From positions 248,001 through 312,000 of the forward strand of contig NZ_JAAMPJ010000012.1 in NCBI RefSeq assembly GCF_011067745.1: a stretch of DNA of 64,000 bases, written 5' to 3'. This document shows, piece by piece, positions 32,753 through 41,056 of the stretch. This stretch comes from Lentzea alba. GTDB taxonomy: Bacteria; Actinomycetota; Actinomycetes; Mycobacteriales; Pseudonocardiaceae. The notes under the pieces were generated by a model, which saw only the letters and a program-made list of their open reading frames with translations, had not been told where the DNA came from and did no database searches. The position numbers and the translations under genes are program-made. The stretch's first letter is position 1. Each line of letters starts with the position of its first letter.

Positions 32753-33933
32753 CGCCCGGTACGTGCACGCCGCGCGGCCAGCAGGCGCCCGGTCATCGGC
32801 ACCGCCGCGCCGGAGAGGCCGCGGTGGTAGCCGCTGCCGTCCATGCGCTCGTGGGCCGTCGCGGCGATCGCGCCCAGCCTCGCCAACGCCGCCGGCCGAG
32901 CGAGGACGCGCTCGGTGTAGTACGAACTGAGCCGCACGCGCTCCCAGTCGGTGGCCGACAGCGGCCCCGGCTGGTCCAGGACCGTCACCGGTACCCCGTG
33001 CAGCCCGATGTCGTGCAGCAGGCCCGCGCGCCGGGTGGCGACGACGTCGCCGGCGGGGAGTCCCATCGACCGGGCCGCCGCGCCGGCGAGCTCCGCGACA
33101 CCGCGGGAATGCCCGGCCCGCGAGGCGCAGCGCAGGTCGGTGAAGTCGGCCAAAGCTTCCAACGCCGTGTCCAGCTCGCCCTCAGTCAGAGGGCGGCGCA
33201 GCCGTGGGTCGATCCCGCTGCCGGTGTCGGACAGCACCTCGGGCGCGTGCGCGAGAGACGCGTCGACCACGTCCGGCGCGAACTGACGGCCGCGCCGCGC
33301 TCTCGCGACGTCGAGCGCCCCCTCGATGCCGCCGGTCCGGTGCCGGACCTCGACGACGTCGGCCAGGTGCAGCAGGCGAATGGTCGGCGCGATGTCCGTG
33401 CCACCGACTCCGTGCGGCACCCCTCGCCCGTCCCAACGGGTGAAGAACTGCCGCAACGCCGTCACGACGTCCGGGCCGAGCCCGAGCCGCTCCGCCAGCG
33501 TCGACGTCGTGACGCAGTGCGACTGCATGCCCTGCATGACGTTCTGGCCGCCGGTCGTCAGCATCGTCGTCGCGACCCGGAACCGGTGCCACATCGGCCC
33601 GCCGCGGCCGGCACGGCGGAAGAAGAAACCGAACCCCGCGAGCCCGGCGAGATCGACCTCGTAGCTGTCCGCGCGGAAGGCGATGTCATCGCCGAACGAC
33701 GCCGCCACCTCGGGGGAGTCCGCGATGCAACCGACCCAGGCGAGCATCGAGACGTAGAACAGCGACCGCCGCTGATCCTCCGGCAGGTCCATGCGCTCGG
33801 CGAGCCGTTCCGCGATCCGCCACGACCGGAGCACGTGCTCCATCGGCTGACCCAGCCCGAGGTCGGTGGCCAGCGAGAACGCGGCCAGCAGTTCGGCCAG
33901 GTCGATCCCGGCGTCTCGATCGACGGCCTCCAC
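32719..33933 (-). CDS. HD-GYP-type phosphohydrolase domain protein, C terminus frame-shifted
   Basis: 404 residues from GTG 33933, 6 bases after the preceding gene. The helical N terminus (LAELLAAFSLATDLGLGQPM, LPEDQRRSLFYVSMLAWVGC) and the HD-GYP half (RRAGLLHDIGLHGVPVTVLD, HERMDGSGYHRGLSG) are clear; HDIG and HE.MDGSGY are the diagnostic motifs. After MTGRLLAA the family normally continues as ADVYRAM plus a LuxR domain. Here the frame gives RRARTGRCSNRGRTDRR and stops, while the expected sequence resumes in another frame at 32752. Likely a frameshift or an assembly error. Family members link hydrolysis or ligand sensing to transcription; the substrate is unknown. Confidence 0.7.
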   Translation of the reverse strand: MEAVDRDAGIDLAELLAAFSLATDLGLGQPMEHVLRSWRIAERLAERMDLPEDQRRSLFYVSMLAWVGCIADSPEVAASFGDDIAFRADSYEVDLAGLAGFGFFFRRAGRGGPMWHRFRVATTMLTTGGQNVMQGMQSHCVTTSTLAERLGLGPDVVTALRQFFTRWDGRGVPHGVGGTDIAPTIRLLHLADVVEVRHRTGGIEGALDVARARRGRQFAPDVVDASLAHAPEVLSDTGSGIDPRLRRPLTEGELDTALEALADFTDLRCASRAGHSRGVAELAGAAARSMGLPAGDVVATRRAGLLHDIGLHGVPVTVLDQPGPLSATDWERVRLSSYYTERVLARPAALARLGAIAATAHERMDGSGYHRGLSGAAVPMTGRLLAARRARTGRCSNRGRTDRR

Positions 33934-33939
33934 CGCGCG

Positions 33940-36255
33940 TCAGCCCGACGCCCGCTGCTGGGACACCCAGGTCGCGACCTGAACCCTGGACTGGAACCCG
34001 AGCTTGGCCAGGATGTGCTCGGTGTGGGTTTCCGCGGTGCGCACCGAGATCACCAGCCGGTCCGCGATCTGCCGGCTGGTCAGGCCCTCGGCGATGAGGT
34101 CCGCGATCTCCCGCTCACGCCGGGTCAGCACGCTCGGCGACTCGGCCTGTGCCACGGCCGGTGGCTGCTCGTTCAGGGCGAACGCGACGGCTTCGTCGAC
34201 GTTCATCGCCTGGCCACGTCCGAACGCCCCCTCGAACCCCTTCGTGCCGAGGCGCTCCCGAGCAGCACGCTCGGTTCCCTCGTGGTACGGGTACATGTGC
34301 TGGTAGGTGCGCAGCGGACGGCCCATGATCTCCCAGATCCGATCCGCCGCGCCGAGCAACGTGGCCGCCACCGCGGCGTGCCCCAGCGCGGACTCGATCC
34401 ACGACAACGACTCCACCGACCACCCGATTCCGGTGAGGTCGCGGATGTCGCGGCGCAGCCGGATGCTCTCCCGTTGCAGCTCGGCGGCCCGGTCCAGCTC
34501 GCCCTTGGCCATCGCGAACAGCCCCATGCTCCAGAGCGCGTAGGACCGGTGGAAACACTCGCCGGCCGGTTCGGTGATCCGCAACCACTCCTCGTGGCAG
34601 GCGGTGGCGCGGGCCACGTCGCCGACGAGTCCCACCGCGCTCGAGTAGCTCACCATCAGGTCGAGGCGACGCGGCACGTTGACGCCTGGCGGCAGCGCCG
34701 CGATGCCCCGCTCGAAGATCGCGATCGCGGTCGGGAGACGACCGCTGTACAGGTCGATGTTGCCTTCGACCCAGCAGGCGAAGGCAGTGGTGGCCGGGTC
34801 GTTCACGCCCTCTTCGATGACCCTGGCCTCTGCCAGCCGCTCCAGGCTGATGTCGAACTCTCCGTCCGCGGACGCCAGGCTGGCGTCGGTGAGCAGGGCT
34901 TCGGCGCGGAGGATGGACGGCGGACCCGGCTGGTCGAGCGCCCGTGCCAGCCACAGGCGGCCCTCCCTGGCCCACCCGCGGCCCCACCAGTAGAAGTGGA
35001 ACAGCCCGGACAGCATCCGGAACGCGGCGTCCAGCTCTCCCGGCTGCTTGAGGCAGTAGTCCACGTCCGCCTGGATGTTGGCGTGTTCCCGGTCCAGGCG
35101 GGCGAACCAGAACACCTGCCGGGAGCTCACCCAGTCCTCGTTCGCCTGCTCGACCAATCCGAGGTGGAAGTCGCGGTGCGCGCGGAGCAGCCTGGCGTGC
35201 TCGCCGGTGCGCTCCAGCTGCTCGATGCCGAACTCGCGGATGGTCTCCAGCATCCGGTAGCGCATCGCGTCGCCGTGCTGTTCTCCGACCAGGATCGACT
35301 TGTCCAGCAACGACGTCACGGTGCCCAGCACGTCCTCGGCGGCGAGCCCGTCACCGGAGCACACCGCCTCCGCGGCCTCAAGCTCGAACCCGCCCGCGAA
35401 CACCGACAGCCGCGCCCACAGCAGCTTCTCCTGGTCCGAGCACAGGCCGTGGCTCCACTCGATGCACGCCCGCAGCGTCTGCTGCCGGGCGGGGAGGTGG
35501 CGCAACCGGGTGGTGAGCAGCTGGGACTGGTTCAGCAGCCTGGAGAGGATGTCCTTCTCGGACAGTGCGCGCACCCGTGCCGCCGCCAGCTCGATCGCCA
35601 GCGGGAGGCCGTCCAGCCGCTGGCAGATCTCGGCCACCGCGTCCCCGTTGGCGGCGTTCACGGTGAAGTCGCGCCGCACGGACGTCGCCCGCTCCACGAA
35701 CAGCGTCACCGCCTCGGATCTGCTGAGCTCCTGCTCGGTGACCGGCCGCTCCGGGTCCGGGAGGGTGAGCGGTGGCACGGGCATGACGACCTCGCCCGCG
35801 ATGCCCAGCGATTCCCTGCTCGTGGCCAGGATCCGCATCTCGTGGCAGTGCCGCAGCAAGGTGCGGGACAGCCCGGCGACCGCGTCGACCAGGTGCTCGG
35901 AGTTGTCCAGCACCAGCAGCAGCCGGCGGGACTCCAGGTAGGAGGTCAGCATCTCCACCGACGTCCGGCCCGCCTCGCGCATGCCGACCGCCAGCGCCAC
36001 GGCGTTCGCCACGAGCGCCGCGTCGCGCAACTGGTCCAGCTCGACCAGCACCACCCCGTCCGGGAAGGCCCGGTGCACGGCGCTGCCCACCTCCAGGGCG
36101 AGGCGCGTCTTGCCGACTCCGCCCGGTCCGGTGAGCGTCACGATGCGTGACGCCGACAGCAGGCGCCTGACCTCGCCGACCTCGTGCCTGCGGCCGACGA
36201 AGCTGCTCAGCTCCAGAGGCAATCCCGACGGTCTCCTCCGGACGACCGTGCTCAT
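33940..36255 (-). CDS. Large ATP-binding LuxR-family transcriptional regulator
   Basis: 771 residues. Walker A TGPGGVGKTRL (about 42-52), Walker B region RLLLVLDNSEHL, then the STAND/AfsR-like segment with LDGLPLAIELAAARV and LSVFAGGFELEAAEA. Helical TPR-like repeats follow (about 400-680). The C-terminal LuxR helix-turn-helix is LTRREREIADLIAEG and DRLVISVRTAETHTEHILAK. The ATG at 36255 begins MSTVVRRRPSGLPLELSSFV. This architecture is common in actinomycete stress and secondary-metabolism regulators. It is followed closely by the HD-GYP gene, so both may be in one leftward unit. Confidence 0.9.
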   Translation of the reverse strand: MSTVVRRRPSGLPLELSSFVGRRHEVGEVRRLLSASRIVTLTGPGGVGKTRLALEVGSAVHRAFPDGVVLVELDQLRDAALVANAVALAVGMREAGRTSVEMLTSYLESRRLLLVLDNSEHLVDAVAGLSRTLLRHCHEMRILATSRESLGIAGEVVMPVPPLTLPDPERPVTEQELSRSEAVTLFVERATSVRRDFTVNAANGDAVAEICQRLDGLPLAIELAAARVRALSEKDILSRLLNQSQLLTTRLRHLPARQQTLRACIEWSHGLCSDQEKLLWARLSVFAGGFELEAAEAVCSGDGLAAEDVLGTVTSLLDKSILVGEQHGDAMRYRMLETIREFGIEQLERTGEHARLLRAHRDFHLGLVEQANEDWVSSRQVFWFARLDREHANIQADVDYCLKQPGELDAAFRMLSGLFHFYWWGRGWAREGRLWLARALDQPGPPSILRAEALLTDASLASADGEFDISLERLAEARVIEEGVNDPATTAFACWVEGNIDLYSGRLPTAIAIFERGIAALPPGVNVPRRLDLMVSYSSAVGLVGDVARATACHEEWLRITEPAGECFHRSYALWSMGLFAMAKGELDRAAELQRESIRLRRDIRDLTGIGWSVESLSWIESALGHAAVAATLLGAADRIWEIMGRPLRTYQHMYPYHEGTERAARERLGTKGFEGAFGRGQAMNVDEAVAFALNEQPPAVAQAESPSVLTRREREIADLIAEGLTSRQIADRLVISVRTAETHTEHILAKLGFQSRVQVATWVSQQRASG

Positions 36256-36462
36256 ACCAACGCACCGTAGTGCGATGTCACCCGACGCGCAGGGGAGAAC
36301 AGACAACGGTTTGGCCAACACGGCCCCGTACGGATGTCCGTAGCCATCTACGTACTTCTCCCGATGTATCCGCGGCGCGTGCCCAGCACCCTTTCTACAT
36401 GTGGCCCGGAACACACAGACCGGTGACATACCGGCCGCCGGGTCCCGCCAGGAGTGTCAGCC

Positions 36463-36636
36463 ATGTGCCAGCACGAGCCACAGTGCCCTGTCGCGGCCGA
36501 CCCGCGTGGCCAACGGGCCGAGATCGTCGTCTCCCACCCCGAGCAGGGCTGGTACCTGCTGTGCAACGGGATCGTGTTGTTCGACGACGGCGGTCTGATG
36601 CTGCCCGACCACAGCGTCGTCGCTCCCGCCGCCTGA
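36463..36636 (+). CDS. DUF5999-like small protein
   Basis: 57 residues: MCQHEPQCPVAADPRGQ, VVSHPEQGWYLLCNGIVLF, then DDGGLMLPDHSVVAP. The Cys/His start (MCQHxPxCP) and SHPEQGWxLLCNGVVLF core match a short actinobacterial family annotated as DUF5999, of unknown function. AGGAG is 8 bases before the ATG. It is divergent from the large LuxR regulator. The cysteines might bind a metal; that is speculation. Confidence 0.78.
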   Translation: MCQHEPQCPVAADPRGQRAEIVVSHPEQGWYLLCNGIVLFDDGGLMLPDHSVVAPAA

Positions 36637-36741
36637 TCTCGCTCGGGGCGGCTCGAGTGCCCTCAGCCGCTCTCAGCGTGCCCGGTCGTTCCCGAACCCG
36701 GTGTCGCCTCCCCCGACAGACACCGGTACGCACCGGGCAAG

Positions 36742-36799
36742 GCGGGGTGGACGGTCTGCTCGCCGCAGCGCGCCTCTGCGGTCGGACCGTCCACCCCGC
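36742..36799 (+). other. Strong nested RNA hairpin between two tiny genes
   Basis: GCGGGGTGGACGGTC (36742-36756) is perfectly complementary to 36785-36799, and an inner CCGCAG/CTGCGG stem fits inside. It lies 105 bases after the DUF5999 stop and ends 37 bases before the next small gene. It could be a terminator or a structured leader for that gene; there is no U-tract to decide. Confidence 0.5.
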
Positions 36800-36836
36800 A
36801 GTCCATCCTCACGAGACCATCCCGGAGAACACGCCG

Positions 36837-36977
36837 ATGACCATCGACTCGCCACCGCAGCCCTGCTTGCGCTGCCTGCGGCCGACGGTGCTCGTCACCC
36901 ACCGCCAGGGCCGCGAGTGGCTGCACGTCGGCACCTGGCTCGCCAGGTGTGGCCGCGTCGTCGACGCGGTGAAGTGA
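36837..36977 (+). CDS. Small CxxC protein (46 aa), hypothetical
   Basis: MTIDSPPQPCLRCLRPTVLV followed by THRQGREWLHVGTWLARCG. A CLRC pair plus a later Cys and His could form a small metal site. GGAG lies 9 bases before the ATG, and codon third positions keep the local GC bias. Its stop overlaps an operator of the following GH43 gene. It shares the tiny, Cys-containing character of the DUF5999 gene just upstream. No known family recognised. Confidence 0.55.
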   Translation: MTIDSPPQPCLRCLRPTVLVTHRQGREWLHVGTWLARCGRVVDAVK

Positions 36978-36986
36978 GCGCTAACA
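36973..36986. promoter_or_regulatory. LacI-type operator AGTGAGCGCTAACA
   Basis: Matches the GTTANCGCTAACA class and is nearly identical to the site at 43422-43435 in front of the paralogous GH43-CBM42 gene. It lies 155 bases upstream of the second copy. Confidence 0.6.
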
Positions 36987-37126
36987 CGAGCCTCGCGCAA
37001 TTGTGATCGTCGAATCCGAAGTGTCAAACCTTGAAGAGTGTGGCGTCTCTGAACCATACTGCGACCCGGTACGCAGAAACGACCACTCACTCCGAGCATG
37101 GGAACACCGCACTGCCGCTGGCTGAA

Positions 37127-37142
37127 ATGTTAACGCTAACAT
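37127..37142. promoter_or_regulatory. LacI-type operator ATGTTAACGCTAACAT
   Basis: Arms ATGTTA and TAACAT are perfect around ACGC. It sits 51 bases before the GH43-CBM42 start. Confidence 0.7.
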
Positions 37143-37192
37143 CAAGCTTTGGGCAGGTTTTCCGGTTGCTCGGCCGACGAGATGGGTTGGCG

Positions 37193-38569
37193 ATGTTCGG
37201 TCGACGAAGACTGCTCGCAGGTGCGGCGGGAGCCGCGGTCGCCGGTGCGCTCGGCACCAGGTTCGCTCAAGCCCAGGCCACGTACTCGGGTTACGTCATG
37301 GCCTACTTCACGGAGTCGCCGACGATGGCGGCGGCCAACTACGGGTTGCATCTCGCCGTCAGCTCCGACGGCCTCGACTGGATGCCGCTGAACCAGAACA
37401 ACCCGGTCGTCACCCCGACCGCGGGCACCGGCGGCCTGCGCGACCCGTTCATCATGCGCCTGCAGAACGGCAGGTTCGTGGTGATCGCGACCGATCTCAA
37501 GGGCACGGACTGGTCGCAGCAGAACCAGTACGTGCACGTCTGGGACTCGGTGGACCTGCGGACGTTCACCGGCTACCGCAGGGTGAAGCTGCACTCGATG
37601 GCCACGCACAGCTGGGCTCCGGAGGCCTTCTGGGACCCGTCGCGCAACCAGTACGCGATCATCTACTCCGCCGTGTCCGGCGGGCACGACGTGATCATGG
37701 TGAACTACACCACCGACTTCGTGAACGTCGGTGCGGCCCAGGTCTTCTACGATCCAGGCCACGCCACCATCGACGGCAACATGGTGACCGTCAACGGGGT
37801 CAACTACCTCTACGTCAAGAACAACACGAACAGCACCCTCGTCGGTACGCGCTCGACCTCGCTCAACCCCGGCAGCTTCACCGCCTACAAGACCGGCATC
37901 TCACCGGGACGCGGCGTCGAGGCGCCGCAGATCGTCAAGTCGCTGACGCAGAACCGCTGGTACATGTGGGGCGACACGTGGAGCCCCAACGGCAGGTTCT
38001 TCTGCTGGCAGATCACCGATCTGGCCGGGGGCAACTGGACACAGCTGGGCGACCGCGACTACACGCAGCCCCTGAACTCCAAACACCTCGGCATCACGCC
38101 GATCACGGCGGCCGAGATGTCCGGTCTCACCGCCAGGTGGGGCACGCCGGCGTGGCGGCGCGTCAAGTCCTACAACTTCCCCGACCGGTACGTGCGGCAC
38201 GCGAGCAACGTCGGCCGGATCGACGCCTATCCGTTCGACCCGTACCAGGACCAGTTGTGGAAGCTGGTGCCGGGACTGGCGGACTCGTCCGGCGTCTCCT
38301 TCGAGTCGGTGAACTTCCCGGGTTCCTACCTGCGGCACAGCGACTTCGCCGTGCGGCTCGCGGCCAACGACGGCTCCTCCACGTTCCGCGCGGACGCGAC
38401 CTTCCGGCAGGTGCCGGGGTTCGCCGACGCGAGCTGGACGTCGTTCCGCTCGTTCAACTACCCGGAGCGCTACCTGCGGCACTACAGCTCGGTGCTGCGC
38501 ATCGACCCCATCAGCAGCTCTTCCTCCACTGTGGACAAGCAGGACGCGACCTTCCGCGTCACCTACTGA
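37193..38569 (+). CDS. Secreted GH43-type glycosidase with AbfB (CBM42) domain
   Basis: 458 residues. The start MFGRRRLLAGAAGAAVAGAL carries a twin-arginine-like motif, suggesting Tat export. The propeller shows GGLRDPFIMRL (catalytic Asp), HSWAPEAFWDP (Glu) and GVEAPQIVKS, the GH43 acid pattern. The C-terminal 140 residues are AbfB repeats (SYNFPDRYVRHA, NFPGSYLRHSDF, NYPERYLRHYSS), which bind arabinofuranose side chains. Substrate is probably arabinan or arabinoxylan. No strong ribosome site precedes the ATG. Two LacI-type operators lie upstream and are shared with the paralogous gene at 42049-43386. Confidence 0.87.
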   Translation: MFGRRRLLAGAAGAAVAGALGTRFAQAQATYSGYVMAYFTESPTMAAANYGLHLAVSSDGLDWMPLNQNNPVVTPTAGTGGLRDPFIMRLQNGRFVVIATDLKGTDWSQQNQYVHVWDSVDLRTFTGYRRVKLHSMATHSWAPEAFWDPSRNQYAIIYSAVSGGHDVIMVNYTTDFVNVGAAQVFYDPGHATIDGNMVTVNGVNYLYVKNNTNSTLVGTRSTSLNPGSFTAYKTGISPGRGVEAPQIVKSLTQNRWYMWGDTWSPNGRFFCWQITDLAGGNWTQLGDRDYTQPLNSKHLGITPITAAEMSGLTARWGTPAWRRVKSYNFPDRYVRHASNVGRIDAYPFDPYQDQLWKLVPGLADSSGVSFESVNFPGSYLRHSDFAVRLAANDGSSTFRADATFRQVPGFADASWTSFRSFNYPERYLRHYSSVLRIDPISSSSSTVDKQDATFRVTY

Positions 38570-38575
38570 ACGCGA

Positions 38576-38603
38576 AGCCCGTGCCCTTTCGAGGGCACGG
38601 GCT
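38576..38603. terminator. Bidirectional terminator, 12-bp stem with TTCG loop
   Basis: AGCCCGTGCCCT (38576-38587), TTCG, and a perfect complement 38592-38603 lie between converging genes. The cUUCGg-like tetraloop is unusually stable. Confidence 0.85.
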
Positions 38604-38618
38604 CCGCGATCATCAGGA

Positions 38619-39500
38619 CTAGCTGCCCAGCTGGGCTTCCCACCTGGTCCTCGAGCCGGACGCGTCGGCCGGGAGGCGGTCGCGTGCGGCGGTGTCGCCG
38701 TACATGGTCCAGCGAGCCCAGTCGACGACCGTCTTCGGGAAGCGCTGGTCGCTCCAGAAGCTGGTGTGGCTGCCGCCGACGAAGGTGAGGAAGGCCTTGG
38801 GCCACCTCATCTCGTTGTAGGCCTGCCGGGCGGAGGAGTAGCTCGTGGTGGAGTCCTTGTCGCCGTGGACGAACAGGACCTTGGCGTTGACGGAGCTCGA
38901 CGGGTTGCCCATGTCGACGCAGGACTGCGGGTTGGCGGAGATGATCCGCTTGTCGGCCCAGGAGGTCAGCAGGCCGTGGGTGACCATGCCGCCGAGGGAG
39001 TGACCGGAGACGCCGACGCCGATACCGGTGTTGATGTGCCCCGCCAGCGGTCCGCTGCCGTTGAGGGCGAGCGTGTTGGTGAGGACCTGTGAGACGTCCT
39101 TGGACGTGTTGCCGTTGTTGACGTCGCCGAAGTTGTGGTTGAAGTGCGGCGCGGGGACGACGAAGCCCGCCGCGGCCAGGGCTTTGATGATGAACAGGGA
39201 GTTCTGCGGGCTGCTTCCCCAGCCGTGGGTGAAGTTGTAGACGGGGAAGACGCCTGCCGCGACCGGGGCGTCCGTCATCGGGTTGCCGCCCGCGGTGCCG
39301 GTGGCGGGGTAGTAGACGTAGGTGGTGCACGGCCGGTTGCCGCGCGTCCAGTTGTACCGGCGCACACCGACCGCGAACGGCTTGGCCGGGGCCGTGCCCA
39401 ATGGGCCGGTGGCCAGGGCCTGGCCGGTGCCGAGCAGGGTCGCGCCACCCACGGCCGCGGCGGCGACCGTGCTCAACCTGAGGAACGTACGTCGTTGCAT
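38619..39500 (-). CDS. Secreted alpha/beta-hydrolase (dienelactone-hydrolase/cutinase-like)
   Basis: 293 residues. N terminus MQRRTFLRLSTVAAAAVGGA resembles a Tat signal ending near ALA-TGP. VYYPATG and NFTHGWG precede the nucleophile elbow GVGVSGHSLGGM. A later VLFVHGDKDS gives the acid, and FVGGSHTSFW the catalytic His. The lipase-type fold and FTHGWG oxyanion loop fit an esterase; related secreted actinobacterial enzymes cut polyesters and cutin-like substrates. It is the last gene of the leftward GH43 run, 122 bases after its neighbour, with AAGGAG 11 bases before the ATG. Confidence 0.8.
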   Translation of the reverse strand: MQRRTFLRLSTVAAAAVGGATLLGTGQALATGPLGTAPAKPFAVGVRRYNWTRGNRPCTTYVYYPATGTAGGNPMTDAPVAAGVFPVYNFTHGWGSSPQNSLFIIKALAAAGFVVPAPHFNHNFGDVNNGNTSKDVSQVLTNTLALNGSGPLAGHINTGIGVGVSGHSLGGMVTHGLLTSWADKRIISANPQSCVDMGNPSSSVNAKVLFVHGDKDSTTSYSSARQAYNEMRWPKAFLTFVGGSHTSFWSDQRFPKTVVDWARWTMYGDTAARDRLPADASGSRTRWEAQLGS

Positions 39501-39622
39501 GGACACTTCTACTCCTTGCAGGGGGACGATGGGTTGGCGTGGAACGGCGCACCCAGTCGCCGTTCCACTTCTCAGGCGTTCGCGGTGGCGGTCGCGAACG
39601 ACTTCTTCGTCGTGCTCACTCC

Positions 39623-40978
39623 CTATTGGACCGCCGTGCGGCGCCAACGCTGGTTCGCGCCACCGTTGCAGGTCCACTGGATGAGGCGAGTTCCGCTCGT
39701 CCTGCTGGACGAGGGCACGTCGAGGCATTTGCCGCTGGCGCTGTTGACGAGTGACACGGTCGTCGCGTCGGCGCTGCGCACTGTCCACTGTTGACTGGTG
39801 CTGCCGGTGCACGTCGACTGGGTGACACTCGCGCCATCCGCGGTGCCTGGCACCTCCAGACACGAGCCGGAGGCGCGGTTGATCACCTCGACGCGGTCGC
39901 CCGCCCTGGCGCGGAGCTGCCAGTGCTGGGACTGCGCGGCCGACGGAGTCGACTGCTGGACCGCGGATCCCGAGGTGTCGAGCCGCAGATCGCTGTGCTG
40001 CGCGGTGAACGTGGCGAACGGTCCCACGCCGCCGGACGTCTGAGTCACCGTGCGGATCGTGCCGTCCGCGTTGTAGTGCAGGCGATCCATCACGACAGAC
40101 CTCTTGTACCCGCCGCCGCCGGCGCGAGCGTTCTTGTGATACGCGATGTACGACTGTCCCTGGTACTCGAAGATCGAGTGGTGGTTCGTGCTGACGTTGA
40201 CGTAGTCGAGGATCACGCCCCGGTAGGTGAACGGGCCCAGCGGGGACGAGCCGGTGGCGTAGTGGATCTGTCCCGGCCAGCCGGTCGAGTACGAGAAGTA
40301 GTAGGTGCTGCCGATCTTGTGCAGGTGCGGCGCCTCGCCGTACTGGGTGGAGCCGGTCACACTCAGGTCGATGATCGGCCCGGTGGTGGACACCATGTCC
40401 GCGCCCAGCCGGATCACCTTGGGCTTGCGCGTGCCGAAGTACATGTAGGACGAGCCGTCGGTGTCGGTGAAGATCATCGGATCGATGGGCTCGTCGCCGA
40501 CGTTGGTGTCGCGGGCCTTGTCGATCAGGGCGCTGCCCCTGGCGTCGGTGAAGGGACCCTGCGGTGACGACGAGACGGCCACCCCGATCTTGGTGCGGTC
40601 CACGGGCAGGTAGAGGTAGAAGCGGCCGTTCCGCTCCGTCGCGCCGGGAGCCCAGGCGTACTGGCTGGCCCACGAGAAGCCCGCGACCGAGAAGATGTCA
40701 CCGTGGTCGGTCCAGTCCACCAGGTTCGACGAGGAGTAGGACCGCCACGAGTTCGAGTCCCAGTAGGTGCCGCTGTTCTTCTGGTCGTCGGTGACGTAGA
40801 GGTGCACCCGTCCGTTGAACACGTGCGCGGAGGGATCCGCGACGAAGCGGTCGGGGATGATCGGATTGGCCGCACTCGCCGGCTGCGCGCCGCTCACCAG
40901 AGCGGCGCCGATGAGTGTGGACAGGGCGAGCAGAGCTCGCCCGCGGCGGCCGTGTCCACTGTGGATCGGTTTTTCCAC
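39623..40978 (-). CDS. Secreted GH43 glycosidase with ricin-type CBM13
   Basis: 451 residues from GTG 40978. Signal peptide ends near ASA-ANP. GH43 acids: FVADPSAHVFNG, NVGDEPIDPMIFTD and TQYGEAPHLHKIG, with HHSIFEYQGQ near the end of the propeller. A ricin trefoil from about 325 has HSDLRLDTS, SGSCLEVPG and SGKCLDVPS repeats. It lies 78 bases after the arabinanase gene in a leftward cluster of GH43 enzymes, so a role in arabinan or arabinoxylan side-chain removal is likely; linkage not determined. Confidence 0.88.
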   Translation of the reverse strand: MEKPIHSGHGRRGRALLALSTLIGAALVSGAQPASAANPIIPDRFVADPSAHVFNGRVHLYVTDDQKNSGTYWDSNSWRSYSSSNLVDWTDHGDIFSVAGFSWASQYAWAPGATERNGRFYLYLPVDRTKIGVAVSSSPQGPFTDARGSALIDKARDTNVGDEPIDPMIFTDTDGSSYMYFGTRKPKVIRLGADMVSTTGPIIDLSVTGSTQYGEAPHLHKIGSTYYFSYSTGWPGQIHYATGSSPLGPFTYRGVILDYVNVSTNHHSIFEYQGQSYIAYHKNARAGGGGYKRSVVMDRLHYNADGTIRTVTQTSGGVGPFATFTAQHSDLRLDTSGSAVQQSTPSAAQSQHWQLRARAGDRVEVINRASGSCLEVPGTADGASVTQSTCTGSTSQQWTVRSADATTVSLVNSASGKCLDVPSSSRTSGTRLIQWTCNGGANQRWRRTAVQ

Positions 40979-41056
40979 TGGCTGATCTCTTCCGTTCCGC
41001 GCGATGCGCAGTCGTGGGTGTTGCGGCGGCGGGTCATCAGGGGTCTCATCCGGTCC

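Noticed and set aside
32824..36150. Very long open frame (over 1100 codons) on the plus strand
   Set aside because: It is antisense to the LuxR/HD-GYP genes, His/Arg/Val-rich without domains, and results from high GC at third positions.
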